From CAYQMF01 sp964418595 (GTDB lineage Bacteria; Planctomycetota; UBA1135; UBA2386): a stretch of 38,763 bases of DNA. The translations under genes were made by a program, and so were the position numbers. The stretch is taken from the NCBI GenBank assembly GCA_964418595.1, contig CAYQMF010000055.1, forward strand, positions 1 through 38,763, read 5' to 3'. Below are positions 15,070 through 23,919 of the stretch, piece after piece (position 1 is the first letter of the stretch; each line of letters opens with the position of its first letter). The notes beneath the pieces are model-generated. The model had not been told where the DNA came from and made no database searches. It worked only from the letters and a program-made list of their open reading frames with translations.

Positions 15070-15507
15070 CTATGGCGCGACGGGCCAGCCTTCGAATCGC
15101 GCAACGGTGTCGCGAAACACCGCTGGCACCGGCATCGGTTGGAACTGCGCGTCGATGGCGCAGTGCGTCGTGTAGCCCTGGGCGATGACCCGGTTCTCCT
15201 TCTTGTGGCGGATCTTGAAGTCGAACGTGAAGCTCGAGGTCCTGATCTCGCGCACGCGCACGTCCACGACCAGCGGATCGTCGAGGCGCGCCGGCGACTT
15301 GAAGTCGAGGTGAGCGGCGACGACCACGTTGTCGAAGTCGCGGATGGGCCGGATGCCCTCGGCGAGGCCGAGGTTGCGCAGGTAGTCGACGCGACCGACT
15401 TCGAGGTAGATGAAGAAGTTGCCGTGGAACACGATGCCCATCGCGTCCGTTTCCGGCAGACGCACGCGGACCTCGGTGTGGAAATGAAATCGCGCGTCGT
15501 TGCTCAT
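15070..15507 (-). CDS. Hotdog-fold acyl-CoA thioesterase (4HBT, YbgC-like)
   Basis: The 145-residue protein carries the 4-hydroxybenzoyl-CoA thioesterase motif: VRVRLPETDAMGIVFHGNFF then IYLEVGRVDYLRNLG. The Asp of ETDAMG is the usual catalytic residue. It is expected to hydrolyse acyl-CoA or acyl-ACP thioesters. It heads the compact cluster running to dapF, just upstream of the peptidase and the DUF374 acyltransferase, so a link to lipid metabolism is plausible. The start is the ATG at 15507. YbgC in other bacteria belongs to the tol-pal operon, but no tol genes are visible here. Confidence 0.85.
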   Translation of the reverse strand: MSNDARFHFHTEVRVRLPETDAMGIVFHGNFFIYLEVGRVDYLRNLGLAEGIRPIRDFDNVVVAAHLDFKSPARLDDPLVVDVRVREIRTSSFTFDFKIRHKKENRVIAQGYTTHCAIDAQFQPMPVPAVFRDTVARFEGWPVAP

Positions 15508-15574
15508 CTGCAGGTGGCGTGGAGGCTCACCGACGGAGCGCGCGAGCGCAAGCGCGACGCGTGATCGTCGACGA

Positions 15575-17911
15575 TCAGCGGACTCGGGGCGACGCGACGA
15601 GGTTGGCGAACAGGCGGATGGCTCCCGGGTGGAACTTCTTCAACTGCCGGAAGAGGGCGAGCGCACAGTAGACGTACTCGCCTTCGCCGTACCGGGCATG
15701 GAGGAGACCACCACGAAGCTCCGGTTCACCGCGGTCCGCCATGGCGAGCAGTTCTTCGAAGCGGCTGTCGTAGTCCTTCGCGAAATACAGCCCGCGTTCC
15801 TGCGCCCAGCCGTCCCAGTCCTGCGACTGGAGGCGGTTGGGGACGCGCATGAGCCGATGTTCGGGCAGGAGGACGCGGACCGGCGCGTCCTCCTGCGTCA
15901 CGCGGTCTCGGCCGATCTGCATCGGATACGGTGCGCCCTGGAAGCCCGGACTCTCCCACTCCATGTCCTTGTGGTAGAGCACGAGCAGGCGACCACCCTT
16001 GCGCACGAACTCGAGGAGGCGATCGAACGCCGCGCGCGCGGTGTCCTGCACCCGCAGCGCGCGGATGTCGACGACGACCGTGTGCAGGGTCTCGAGTTCG
16101 AAGGTCGCCACGTCGTCGCCATCGAGCACGTGGAGCTGGACACCGAAATCCTCGAGCACGCGGCGAGAGGTGTCGTCGACGCCGGGAATGAGACCGACGC
16201 GCAGCCCGGCGGGAACACTCACGTCCACGGCGTGCACGGTGAACTCGGCGGCGGCGGGTCCGAACTGGAAGCGCAGCGAGTGCACGCCCGCGCGCAACCC
16301 GGCCGGCACGTCGATGGAGAACATGTAGACGCGCGTGGCGCCCGACGGCAGCGTCAACTCGACGGACTCCGGGCTCGCGCGCATCGGCACGGGGGCCCGA
16401 GCCAGCAGGAGGCCCGCGTGGTCGTTCGAGCCGTTGTTGCGCAGGCGGACTGCCACGCGCAGCGCCGATCGTCCGTTGGGCAGCAGGACGGACGGCTGCG
16501 TCGTCTCGATCTCGAGGGACGGGCGGACGTCGATCGGCACTGGGATGGGCCACTCGATCACTTGCTCGGCGAGGCGGAGTTCGGCGATGACCGAGACCTC
16601 CGGCGCGTACGTGGGCGCCAGCAGGGCGCGAACCGGAGGGGCGATCAGTTCGATGGGCAGGGTCGTCGCGCCGCTGGCGGACAACGAGCCGCCGTCGATG
16701 GTCGCGATGTCGTGCGCAAGCCTGCCTCGCAGGGTCAATGCATCGAGCGAACGCACGCCGCCGTTCTGGATGGTGAGTGCCACGGGAACCGTGGCGCCGG
16801 GGCAGGTCGCTTGCTCCGCGAGCGTCGGCGACCAGCAGATCCCCAGCGCGTGCACGATGACGCGATCGAGCGCGTGCAGACGACGGGCCTTGCGATCGGT
16901 GAGGTCGGGCCCGGTCCCCGCGGTCGCGAGAAGGAGGGCTCGCGCGTCGAGCGCGAACGCGAGAAGCGCCGGTCGATCGCCGAGCCTGGCGGCTCGAAGC
17001 GCCTTGAACGCCTCGCGCAACGGAGTGCTGGTCCCTGCCGGCAGGCCGGCGAGCAGGTCCGTGGGAGTCAACGGTTCGGGGGCTGCCGGCGAGCCGTTGA
17101 TCGGCAGGGAACGGAGCTCGAGCGTAGTGGGGAAGACTTCGTCGATCGGGCGATGCGGCGCCTGACTTCGATGCTCGGCGAGAGCCAAGTAGGCGAGCCT
17201 GCGCAGCGTGTCGCCGCGAACTGCGTCGACGAAATCGCCCGGCAGGGTCAGTTCGGCGGGTTCACCCGGCGCGCAACTTCGCAGGAGAGCGTGGACGCGG
17301 TGTGGCGGCAGAGAATCGAATGCGTAGGTGGGCGATCCGGCACGTTCGACGGCGTCGGGCAGGATCTGCAGGAGAGCCAGGTCGTGACCGTGATCCTCCG
17401 CGGGATGGTGCGTGGTCCACACGACGTCCGGGCGCAGCGTGCGGATCAACCGCGCGAGGTCGTTGCTCGTGCGGACTCGTCCCCAGAGCTGCAAGGTCTC
17501 GTCGGCGCCGCGACAGAAACCCCGATCGGGACAGTCCAGGTGGAACACGTCGATTCCGAGGCGCGCCGCGCATCGCTCCGTTTCCATGGTCCGACGCCGG
17601 GCCAGGGCATCCCCCACTTCCGGGCCGGAGATGTTCTGGCCGCCTTCGCCACGGGTCAGGAGCGCCACGGCGACGCGCCATCCGTAGCGGAAGCGCGCGA
17701 TCGCCGCCGGCTGGATGTACTGGTCGTCGGGATGCGAGGCCACGAACAGCACGAGTTGGTCCGACGCGGCATCGAGCAGTGCCTGATGCAGGGCCACCTC
17801 GCCACGGTCGCGCAGCCCTTCCGTCGGGTTCTGGGCGCGCGCGGTGCTGGCGACCAGCATGGCAGCGACGGTTGCCGCGGCGGCGGCAGCCCACATCCGC
17901 ACGGGGATCAT
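15575..17911 (-). CDS. Large secreted PIG-L (LmbE-like) deacetylase-family protein with C-terminal GATase-like domain
   Basis: The 778-residue protein has a signal peptide (MWAAAAAATVAAMLVASTAR). The N-terminal PIG-L domain has FVASHPDDQYIQPAAIARF, GEGGQN and WTTHHPAEDHGHDLALLQ, giving the HPDD and HXXXDH metal ligands; the fifth position is Gln where many members have Glu. PIG-L enzymes remove N-acetyl groups from GlcNAc derivatives. The middle is beta-rich (VPVALTIQNGG, VAVRLRNNGSNDHAGLL). The final 200 residues resemble a class I glutamine amidotransferase-like fold (LRVGLIPGVDDTSRRVLEDF; KGGRLLVLYHKD). The ATG at 17911 is the best start; the frame extends 35 codons further. Its substrate is unknown; a bacillithiol role is unlikely for a secreted protein. 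Confidence 0.78.
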   Translation of the reverse strand: MIPVRMWAAAAAATVAAMLVASTARAQNPTEGLRDRGEVALHQALLDAASDQLVLFVASHPDDQYIQPAAIARFRYGWRVAVALLTRGEGGQNISGPEVGDALARRRTMETERCAARLGIDVFHLDCPDRGFCRGADETLQLWGRVRTSNDLARLIRTLRPDVVWTTHHPAEDHGHDLALLQILPDAVERAGSPTYAFDSLPPHRVHALLRSCAPGEPAELTLPGDFVDAVRGDTLRRLAYLALAEHRSQAPHRPIDEVFPTTLELRSLPINGSPAAPEPLTPTDLLAGLPAGTSTPLREAFKALRAARLGDRPALLAFALDARALLLATAGTGPDLTDRKARRLHALDRVIVHALGICWSPTLAEQATCPGATVPVALTIQNGGVRSLDALTLRGRLAHDIATIDGGSLSASGATTLPIELIAPPVRALLAPTYAPEVSVIAELRLAEQVIEWPIPVPIDVRPSLEIETTQPSVLLPNGRSALRVAVRLRNNGSNDHAGLLLARAPVPMRASPESVELTLPSGATRVYMFSIDVPAGLRAGVHSLRFQFGPAAAEFTVHAVDVSVPAGLRVGLIPGVDDTSRRVLEDFGVQLHVLDGDDVATFELETLHTVVVDIRALRVQDTARAAFDRLLEFVRKGGRLLVLYHKDMEWESPGFQGAPYPMQIGRDRVTQEDAPVRVLLPEHRLMRVPNRLQSQDWDGWAQERGLYFAKDYDSRFEELLAMADRGEPELRGGLLHARYGEGEYVYCALALFRQLKKFHPGAIRLFANLVASPRVR

Positions 17912-17960
17912 TGGCGCGGCCAGGTGGAGTGCGCCGCGGGCCGCGCCGATCCCGACCACC

Positions 17961-19853
17961 TCACCTGCGGCGCGTGCTCGCCATCGTGCCGGCGACGCCG
18001 GCGCCGACGGCCACACCGGTGATCAGGATGGCGGCGACCTCCGGCCCGAACGGGCTGACCGTCGTGCTGGAGAACCCGTTCCCGTCGGTGTGCGAGTAGC
18101 CGATCGAGGGGAACAGGTGCTGCGAGAGGAACTTGCCCTCGTCGGGCAGCTCCTTCGCGTCGAGGGGGATGTTGTCCGGGATCAGGTAGCTGAACCCGTA
18201 GACGGTCTGATAGATGCTGTCGAAGCTCGCGCTGAGGTCGGAGAACGAGACCGACGTGAGGCGCTCGGTCTTCAGTCCGCTGAGCATCTTGGCGAACGCA
18301 GGGTTGCCGCTGATCGAGTCCTCGGCGTCCGGCTTGCGCATGCGCTCGACGGTCCGACGCACGTCGGACTTGGAGAAGCCGAGCACCATGTAGCCGGCCT
18401 CGAAGGCGAACACCGGCGTGATCATGTCGAACGGGTTGATCGGCAGGTTCGCCGGCGCGGGCGCGTTGATCTGCAGGAAGTAGGTCGTCATCTCGTTGCG
18501 GGTGTTGTCACCCAGCTCGACCATGCCGTCCGACATCTTGGTGAGCGCGCGGAGACTCTTCAGCAGCCGCTCCTGGTCCTTGACGCTGACGAGGTAGACA
18601 CCGCTGAGGAGCTGGCCACCGCTGAGCCCGGGGATCCCTTGCATCGGCATGCCCCACGAGGCGTACTGGTTGCCGAAGGAGCCGAACAGATCGTCGTGGA
18701 TCGAGAACCCGATCTGCTCCTCCACCCGGGCGAGCTGGCCCAGCGCCATGTCGGTCATGTCCGGGTCATAGGCTCGCGCCGCGCCGACCAGGGCATCCCA
18801 GATCGCATTCATGTCGAACGTGCTGGCCGCGCACGACGTGGCCTTCTTGGGCACGTGCTTGAGCAGATCCAGGTTCAGGTCGTACGCGCCGCCGGCGACG
18901 AGGCCCTTGCGTTCGGGCGCGGGCGACAACACGTACGACTTGGTCACGCACTTGTTGCCCTGGTAGGAAGACGTCAGGCCCAGGGCCTTGATGCTCTTGA
19001 GACCGAAGGCGTCCAGCGCGGTGTCGAGCTTGGTGACATCGAGCTCCGGAGGGAAGTTCGGCGCGTTCTCCTTCGCGGTGTTCAGCAGATCGAACACCGT
19101 CGAATAGATGTTCTGGACGCTGACGAAGAGTTCGAACTCGTTGTCCGCCAGATCGAGGTTGCTGGCCACGGTCTTGTAGGCGGCGCCGTCGGTGAGGGTT
19201 CCCTTGCCCTTGACGGCCGCCACCACCGCGCTGACATCGCGCTGCAGCGTGCCGAACACCACGCCATCGGCAACCCAGGCCAGGTGCAGACCCATCGAGC
19301 CCTCCGGCGGCATCCACGACGTGATCGTGGTGTTGCCCACCTTGGCCTCGGACTTCGTGAGCATGCCCTCGGCCTGGGCTTCGAGCTGCAAGAGGCCGAA
19401 GTCGATCATCTTCTTCCAGGTGGCACCGGACGCGCCGAAGTCGAGGTGCACGAGGACGCCGAGCTCGGGCATCGGTCGCTGGTTCTCCACCACAGCCTTG
19501 AAGCCGGTGAGGGCGGCGGTGGCGCTGCGGATGCGGAGCGTCAACAGGTCGGCCGGCGGGAACGGCAGCATGCCTTGTTCGTGCGCGGCGTTCGCCTGCG
19601 CAAGGCCCTGCTCCCAGTGGGTCGCGGCCTCCTTCAGTGCCGGCGCGAGGAAGCCCTGGATCTCCTTCTGACGCCACATCCGCATGAGCGGCATGTCCAT
19701 CAGTTCGTGCACCGACTTGTCGAGGTCGGGGAAGGTGAAGAACGCCAACGTCGACGCCGGGAGCGAGGACTTGATCGAACCTTGTTGGGCGGACGCAGGG
19801 AGGGCAAGTGCCAAGGCACCGGCCGCGAGGAGCAGGAAGCGAGGATGTTGCAT
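17961..19853 (-). CDS. Secreted DUF3352-like protein
   Basis: The 630-residue product starts with a clear signal peptide (MQHPRFLLLAAGALALALPA, then SAQQG). Its mature start, SLPASTLAFFTFPDLDKSVH, resembles DUF3352-type secreted proteins. Repeating units of the form VADGVVFGTLQRDVSAVVAA and AGYMVLGFSKSDVRRTVERM suggest internal duplication. The C-terminus has a short hydrophobic segment (EVAAILITGVAVGAGVAGTM) followed by TRRR, which looks like a C-terminal membrane or sorting tail. No enzymatic motif is visible. It may belong with the neighbouring secreted genes, but the 49-nt gap to the PIG-L gene and the 150-nt gap upstream leave operon membership open. Confidence 0.7.
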   Translation of the reverse strand: MQHPRFLLLAAGALALALPASAQQGSIKSSLPASTLAFFTFPDLDKSVHELMDMPLMRMWRQKEIQGFLAPALKEAATHWEQGLAQANAAHEQGMLPFPPADLLTLRIRSATAALTGFKAVVENQRPMPELGVLVHLDFGASGATWKKMIDFGLLQLEAQAEGMLTKSEAKVGNTTITSWMPPEGSMGLHLAWVADGVVFGTLQRDVSAVVAAVKGKGTLTDGAAYKTVASNLDLADNEFELFVSVQNIYSTVFDLLNTAKENAPNFPPELDVTKLDTALDAFGLKSIKALGLTSSYQGNKCVTKSYVLSPAPERKGLVAGGAYDLNLDLLKHVPKKATSCAASTFDMNAIWDALVGAARAYDPDMTDMALGQLARVEEQIGFSIHDDLFGSFGNQYASWGMPMQGIPGLSGGQLLSGVYLVSVKDQERLLKSLRALTKMSDGMVELGDNTRNEMTTYFLQINAPAPANLPINPFDMITPVFAFEAGYMVLGFSKSDVRRTVERMRKPDAEDSISGNPAFAKMLSGLKTERLTSVSFSDLSASFDSIYQTVYGFSYLIPDNIPLDAKELPDEGKFLSQHLFPSIGYSHTDGNGFSSTTVSPFGPEVAAILITGVAVGAGVAGTMASTRRR

Positions 19854-19958
19854 CGGTAGTTCGAGAGTCAGTGCAGTTTCGGAGGGGCGCAGGAAGCCTC
19901 GGGGAGACCCCGGAATCTAGTCACATCCCCCGACTGGGGAAAGGGAGCCGCTTGGCTG

Positions 19959-19999
19959 CTGTCCGAACCGATTATTTGCGACCGGTGTCTCGGGGACAG
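19959..19999 (-). repeat. Imperfect inverted repeat between two secreted-protein genes
   Basis: CTGTCC (19959-19964) pairs with GGACAG (19994-19999), and inner ACCG/CGGT add four pairs with an asymmetric bulge. It lies just after the stop of the 20004-21314 gene, so it could end that transcript. No T-run follows, and the bulges make it weak. Confidence 0.25.
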
Positions 20000-20003
20000 G
20001 CCT

Positions 20004-21314
20004 TCAGCCTTGGGTCAGCGTCTTCAAGTACGCGCGCACCGCGTCGGCGTTCTTGGTCAACAAGGCCTCGAGGTCGCGGATCGATGCGGTGATCGCTGCG
20101 TTGTCGGCAGCCGCGAGCGCTGCGCCTACGGCATCGAGGTGCTTGCGTGCGGCATCGTCACCACCGTGGCGGCAGTAGGCGATCATCAACCCGGCCTGGA
20201 ACAAGTGTCGCCCGATCGTCGGGTGATCCATGTCGCCGTTGATCCCGAAGGTCTCGAACCATCCACCCAGCTCGGTCAGCCCGCCGGCGGCGAGGTACTG
20301 CTTGCCGAACCAGTTCGCGATGTCCTGGTTGTAGAAGCGCTCGGTGTACGAGCCGATGCCGGCTACCATCCAGCCGGGGAGTGATCCCCCACCAACCGCA
20401 TGCGCGAACGCGGCGCCGACCGCGTGCTTGAGGTAGTAGACGCCCCAATTCGCGTCGAGCAGGGCCACCGCCGGGCGCTGCACGCCGAGACCCGGAAGGC
20501 TGACGCCGCCGTCGGCCAGGAACCCGCCGTAGGCGGAGCTCGCGCCGCCGATCTGGGTGCCCAGGTCGCGGAAGCGGTCGGGGGAATCGACGAGCATCAC
20601 CACCGGCTTCTGCGCCGGCGTGAGCCTGGCGCCGAACACGTTGGTGGCCATCGCCACGGCGTCGTCCACGTATTGGTGCGCCTGGCCCTCGATGTCCTTG
20701 AGCGCCATGTTGCTCACGAGCAGGCACGTCTTGGTGCGCACGATCCACGGCGTCGCGGTCCGGGCATGCAGCCGGTTCGCTTCGGCTTCGTCGATCCACG
20801 CACCGTCGCTGCCCGGGAACAGGTTGTTCTGGGCCTTCTCGATGTGCTCGGCGTCGATCAGCTCGCCAGTGCGCGGGTGCCGCTTGCGACCCGCGGCAAG
20901 GGCAGCGAACTCGTCGCGCGTCACGACATCGCCGCCGAAACGGAAGATGCCAGCGCGCGCGTCTTCGGCATCGGCTTCGGGGACCCACACGCCACGCACC
21001 GACACGAGACCCTTGCTGGTCTTCTCCAGGATCTCGGCCTTCTGCGGCGACATCCACCGGCCGTCGTATTTCACGTTGCCGACGGCCGTGTTCGCGCGCT
21101 GGTGGTTGGCATCCATCGCGATCGCGCGAGTGAGCAGCCGCCGCCAATCGGTCGTGAGACCGTGCTGGCGGGCGAAGTCAGCCGCGTCGCACAGCGCATC
21201 GGCGGTCTTGGCGGCCTTCTCCTTCGCGGCGAGCTCGACGGTCGGGTCGTCCTTGGTCTGCGCGCTGAGGACACTGACGAGAAGAGAAACGAGAAGGGCG
21301 GTCTTGATGCGCAT
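20004..21314 (-). CDS. Secreted protein resembling an inactivated gluzincin peptidase
   Basis: The 436-residue product has a signal peptide (MRIKTALLVSLLVSVLSAQT). Residues 25-85 look helical and repeat-like (GLTTDWRRLLTRAIAMDANH). The second half has VVMLVDSPDRFRDLG, then HAVGAAFAHAVGG and LPGWMVAGIGSYTERF. The last two segments occupy the same places as HELXH and LPXWLXEGLAXYXE in gluzincin peptidases, but the catalytic Glu is replaced and the EG glutamate reads AG. I infer a pseudo-peptidase or binding protein. The ATG at 21314 is chosen because the signal peptide begins there. No family name can be given with confidence. Confidence 0.65.
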   Translation of the reverse strand: MRIKTALLVSLLVSVLSAQTKDDPTVELAAKEKAAKTADALCDAADFARQHGLTTDWRRLLTRAIAMDANHQRANTAVGNVKYDGRWMSPQKAEILEKTSKGLVSVRGVWVPEADAEDARAGIFRFGGDVVTRDEFAALAAGRKRHPRTGELIDAEHIEKAQNNLFPGSDGAWIDEAEANRLHARTATPWIVRTKTCLLVSNMALKDIEGQAHQYVDDAVAMATNVFGARLTPAQKPVVMLVDSPDRFRDLGTQIGGASSAYGGFLADGGVSLPGLGVQRPAVALLDANWGVYYLKHAVGAAFAHAVGGGSLPGWMVAGIGSYTERFYNQDIANWFGKQYLAAGGLTELGGWFETFGINGDMDHPTIGRHLFQAGLMIAYCRHGGDDAARKHLDAVGAALAAADNAAITASIRDLEALLTKNADAVRAYLKTLTQG

Positions 21315-21415
21315 GGCGTGGCGGGCTCCGCAGGCAAGTCTTGAGGTGGCCGGCGCCGAACGCAACCGTTCGCGCAAAATGCCCGTGCCCGGGGCGCGGG
21401 AGCGGTCGACCAGAA

Positions 21416-22021
21416 CTAGATCGCGGTCTCCCGGTCTCCCAGGAAGCGGTGCCAGGAGGGTAGCAGGCGCTCGGCGGTCACGCTGAGGTACGGCGTCCAT
21501 CGCGGCCGGCGCGGCGTCCGGCGCAAGCTCAGACTCGCCTCGCGAGGAGTGCGATCGGCCTTTCGCGTGTTGCAGCGGACGCACGCCAGCACGCAGTTGT
21601 CCCAGGTGGTCTTGCCGCCGCGGGAACGAGGTCGAACGTGGTCGATGCTGAGTCGATCGGCCGGGTACCGCGCTCCGCAGTACTGGCAGGTGTAGTTGTC
21701 GCGCTGGTAGAGGCTGCGTCGCGTGAACGGGGCCTCATAGCAGGGGACGCGGTCGTAGCGCGTGAGGTGGATCACCTCCGGGGCCGGCACCATGAACGAG
21801 GCGCCCCGGATCCACCGTGAGGCCGGTGGGTTGGCGAGGCCGATCCACGTGTCGAACGTGTGGATCTCGAGGGTGTCGGGGGCGACCACGCGCGCCGCGT
21901 CCTGATAGACGAGACACACCGCCCGCCGTACGGTGGTCACGTGGACGGGGATCCAGGACCGGTTCAACACCAGAACCGGCTGGCAGAGCACGCGGTGGTT
22001 GACGATCCCTGTACGGTCCAT
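21416..22021 (-). CDS. HNH endonuclease family protein
   Basis: The 201-residue protein has an N-terminal conserved part (VLVLNRSWIPVHVTTVRRAV) and a C-terminal HNH domain: YTCQYCGARYPADRLSIDHV, then RPRSRGGKTTWDNCVLACVR and CNTRKADRT. CXXC pairs flank the His and Asn and would bind structural zinc. Such standalone HNH proteins cleave or nick DNA; the biological role is unknown. The ATG at 22021 is chosen over an upstream in-frame TTG at 22033. It is transcribed leftward, divergent from the lipoprotein at 22169. No phage or restriction genes are adjacent. Confidence 0.83.
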   Translation of the reverse strand: MDRTGIVNHRVLCQPVLVLNRSWIPVHVTTVRRAVCLVYQDAARVVAPDTLEIHTFDTWIGLANPPASRWIRGASFMVPAPEVIHLTRYDRVPCYEAPFTRRSLYQRDNYTCQYCGARYPADRLSIDHVRPRSRGGKTTWDNCVLACVRCNTRKADRTPREASLSLRRTPRRPRWTPYLSVTAERLLPSWHRFLGDRETAI

Positions 22022-22168
22022 GGCGGTTTTCAACCGAGACCCTGGAGAATGGGCGAGAGTCTAGCAACGGCCCCGAATCGCACCAGAAGAGGGGCCTGAG
22101 CGTCGTTGCGTCGAGAAGCCACGCAGCTAGACTGCGGGGCTCGAAACACCATCCAGAGGAAGCCCAGC

Positions 22169-22585
22169 ATGCTCCGACTCACGCTTGCGCTGCTCTGCGC
22201 CCTGCCCGCCTGCACCCCCGTCAGCCTGCTCGAACGCCGCATCACCGTCACGGCGGACCAGTTCCAGGACCTGCCGGTGCCGTTGGGCTTCAGGCTCAAC
22301 GACAGACATCACGAGAGCCATTCCCTGAGCGTCGGGAGCTACCGCTACGGTAGCTTCCTGTACACGGGCAGGCTCTCCGTGCCAGAGGTCTCGACCTACC
22401 TCCTCGAGCGGATGCCACAGCACGCCTGGGCGCTCTCGAGCCGGGACGGCGTCTCGACCGACGCGCAGCGACTGGTGTTTCACCGCGACGACTACACGGT
22501 CGACTATCGGATCGAGCGCGTGGAGTCGCTGACCCGCATCCGGGTCGAAGTCCGAACCACCGCGGCGCCGATCGCCCAGCGCTGA
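22169..22585 (+). CDS. Small lipoprotein of unknown function
   Basis: The 138-residue product has a short signal peptide ending in the lipobox ALPAC near residue 14, so it should be lipid-anchored. The mature part contains VPLGFRLNDRHHESHSLSVG, then YRYGSFLYTGRLSVPEVSTY and LLERMPQHAWAL. That arrangement (a glycine strand, a tyrosine-rich strand, then a MPXXGW-type helix) is seen in small uncharacterised envelope proteins. AGAGGA lies 8 nt before the ATG at 22169, a good ribosome binding site. The gene is 23 nt upstream of the cyclophilin-like gene and probably shares its transcript. Confidence 0.68.
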   Translation: MLRLTLALLCALPACTPVSLLERRITVTADQFQDLPVPLGFRLNDRHHESHSLSVGSYRYGSFLYTGRLSVPEVSTYLLERMPQHAWALSSRDGVSTDAQRLVFHRDDYTVDYRIERVESLTRIRVEVRTTAAPIAQR

Positions 22586-22608
22586 ACCCCCTCCCAACCC
22601 CCTCCCCA

Positions 22609-23856
22609 ATGTCTGTCGGCCAGATCCAAGCTCCTTCCGCCATCGAGATGTGGTGGGTCAAGAACCGCAAGCCTGTGCTTGCGACCTTTGGCCTGCTAGC
22701 CGTCGCCCTCTTCGCATATTACGGCCTAAGGTATTATCAGCGAGCCGCAATCGACCGAGAGTGGGGATCCTTCGCAGCAAATGCGGGACTACAAAAGGGT
22801 TACGTCGAGGAAGGCGCATTTGCGGACCTTGTTCGGCAGAACCCACAGAACGGTCAGTACCTGTCCTTCTACCTGGGGATGCTGAAGTCGGACATGGTCG
22901 CCAAGCTCGGCGACCATGTACGTGATCTCGATGGCCCGGCGCTCGACCAGGCCATCCAGGCCGCGGCAGGCACGGACCGGCAGCCGCTCCTCCTTTGGGT
23001 GGCCGCGAACCGCGCGTACGGCACCCGGGACTTCGATGGTGCCCTGCGCCACCTCGATCGTCTCGCCAAAGAGCACGCCCGCCACTTCCTCTGCCGGTCC
23101 TCGAATTACCCCCCACAGTACCGGAGAGACCTGAACGAGGACAATGACAAGCCCAAGACGCCGGACACCAAGCCGCTGGAGCCCGAACTAGCAGACCCCG
23201 TTGCGGGGAGCATCGTGGGGCTGATGCGCGACCGCATCACCCGGCAGAAGGAGTTCTTCGCGGCCAATCCGCGGCTGTACGAAGCCCCGGAGCCCGACAG
23301 CAAGCAGGTGGCGGTCTTCAAGACCGATGCGGGTGAGTTCAAGGTCGCGTTCTACGCCACCGCGGCACCCAAGCACTTCTCGAGCTTCGTCGACCTGGCG
23401 AAGCGGAATCACTTCGACGGTCTCGCCATCGATCAGATCCGACGCCGCCCGCGAGCGATGCAAGGCGACTCCCCGCAGGAGATGCACCTCGGGTTACCCG
23501 CGACCCGGCAAGACGATCGCACCAAGTGGACGGAGGAGCGCGCGAAACTCGACGGCGACACCGTGACCGCAATCGACTTCGAGGCGAGCGGGGTGAGCAA
23601 CTTCCCCTTCGTCGTAGCGGCGACCCCGGGCAAGGATGGCAAGTCCCTCCCCGGCCGGATCTGGATCACCTGCTCCGACGCCGCAGCGACCCAGGACGGG
23701 GCGCGGGTCGTGTTTGGCCGCGTGATCGAGGGGCAGGACATCGTCCGGCGGATGATCGAGGATACGCCCTACTCGACCGAAGACGAGGCGAGTCAGGGTC
23801 TGGGCGCGCCACGCGACAACATCCGCGTGAACAAGGTCGAGATCGTCGACCGCTAG
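22609..23856 (+). CDS. Membrane-anchored cyclophilin-like protein, probably catalytically degenerate
   Basis: The 415-residue protein has one membrane helix at about 19-40 (PVLATFGLLAVALFAYYGLR) and a middle region without recognised domain. From about 237 a cyclophilin-type PPIase domain follows: VAVFKTDAGEFKVAFYATAA, PKHFSSFVDLAKRNHFDG and VVFGRVIEGQDIVRRMIED. The canonical FHRVIPGFMIQGGD block reads IDQIRRRPRAMQGDSP, so the catalytic Arg is missing and the loop is altered. It is therefore probably a binding scaffold or a weak isomerase. The first 100 codons use rarer AT-richer codons (CTA, AGG, TAT) than neighbouring genes. The leader is C-rich and has no ribosome binding site, so the start (ATG 22609) is less certain. 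Confidence 0.75.
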   Translation: MSVGQIQAPSAIEMWWVKNRKPVLATFGLLAVALFAYYGLRYYQRAAIDREWGSFAANAGLQKGYVEEGAFADLVRQNPQNGQYLSFYLGMLKSDMVAKLGDHVRDLDGPALDQAIQAAAGTDRQPLLLWVAANRAYGTRDFDGALRHLDRLAKEHARHFLCRSSNYPPQYRRDLNEDNDKPKTPDTKPLEPELADPVAGSIVGLMRDRITRQKEFFAANPRLYEAPEPDSKQVAVFKTDAGEFKVAFYATAAPKHFSSFVDLAKRNHFDGLAIDQIRRRPRAMQGDSPQEMHLGLPATRQDDRTKWTEERAKLDGDTVTAIDFEASGVSNFPFVVAATPGKDGKSLPGRIWITCSDAAATQDGARVVFGRVIEGQDIVRRMIEDTPYSTEDEASQGLGAPRDNIRVNKVEIVDR

Positions 23857-23902
23857 TCCGCCGATCAGATTTCGGTCGTGGGCGTCGGTTTGGGCTGAAT
23901 GT

Positions 23903-23919
23903 CCCCGTTGGTCACGGGG
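23903..23919. repeat. Hairpin at the parB 3' end
   Basis: CCCCGT (23903-23908) and ACGGGG (23914-23919) form a 6-bp stem with a 5-nt loop. It covers the parB stop codon and lies in the 55-bp gap between the convergent cyclophilin and parB genes. It may help end either transcript, but no T-run follows on either strand. Confidence 0.3.
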
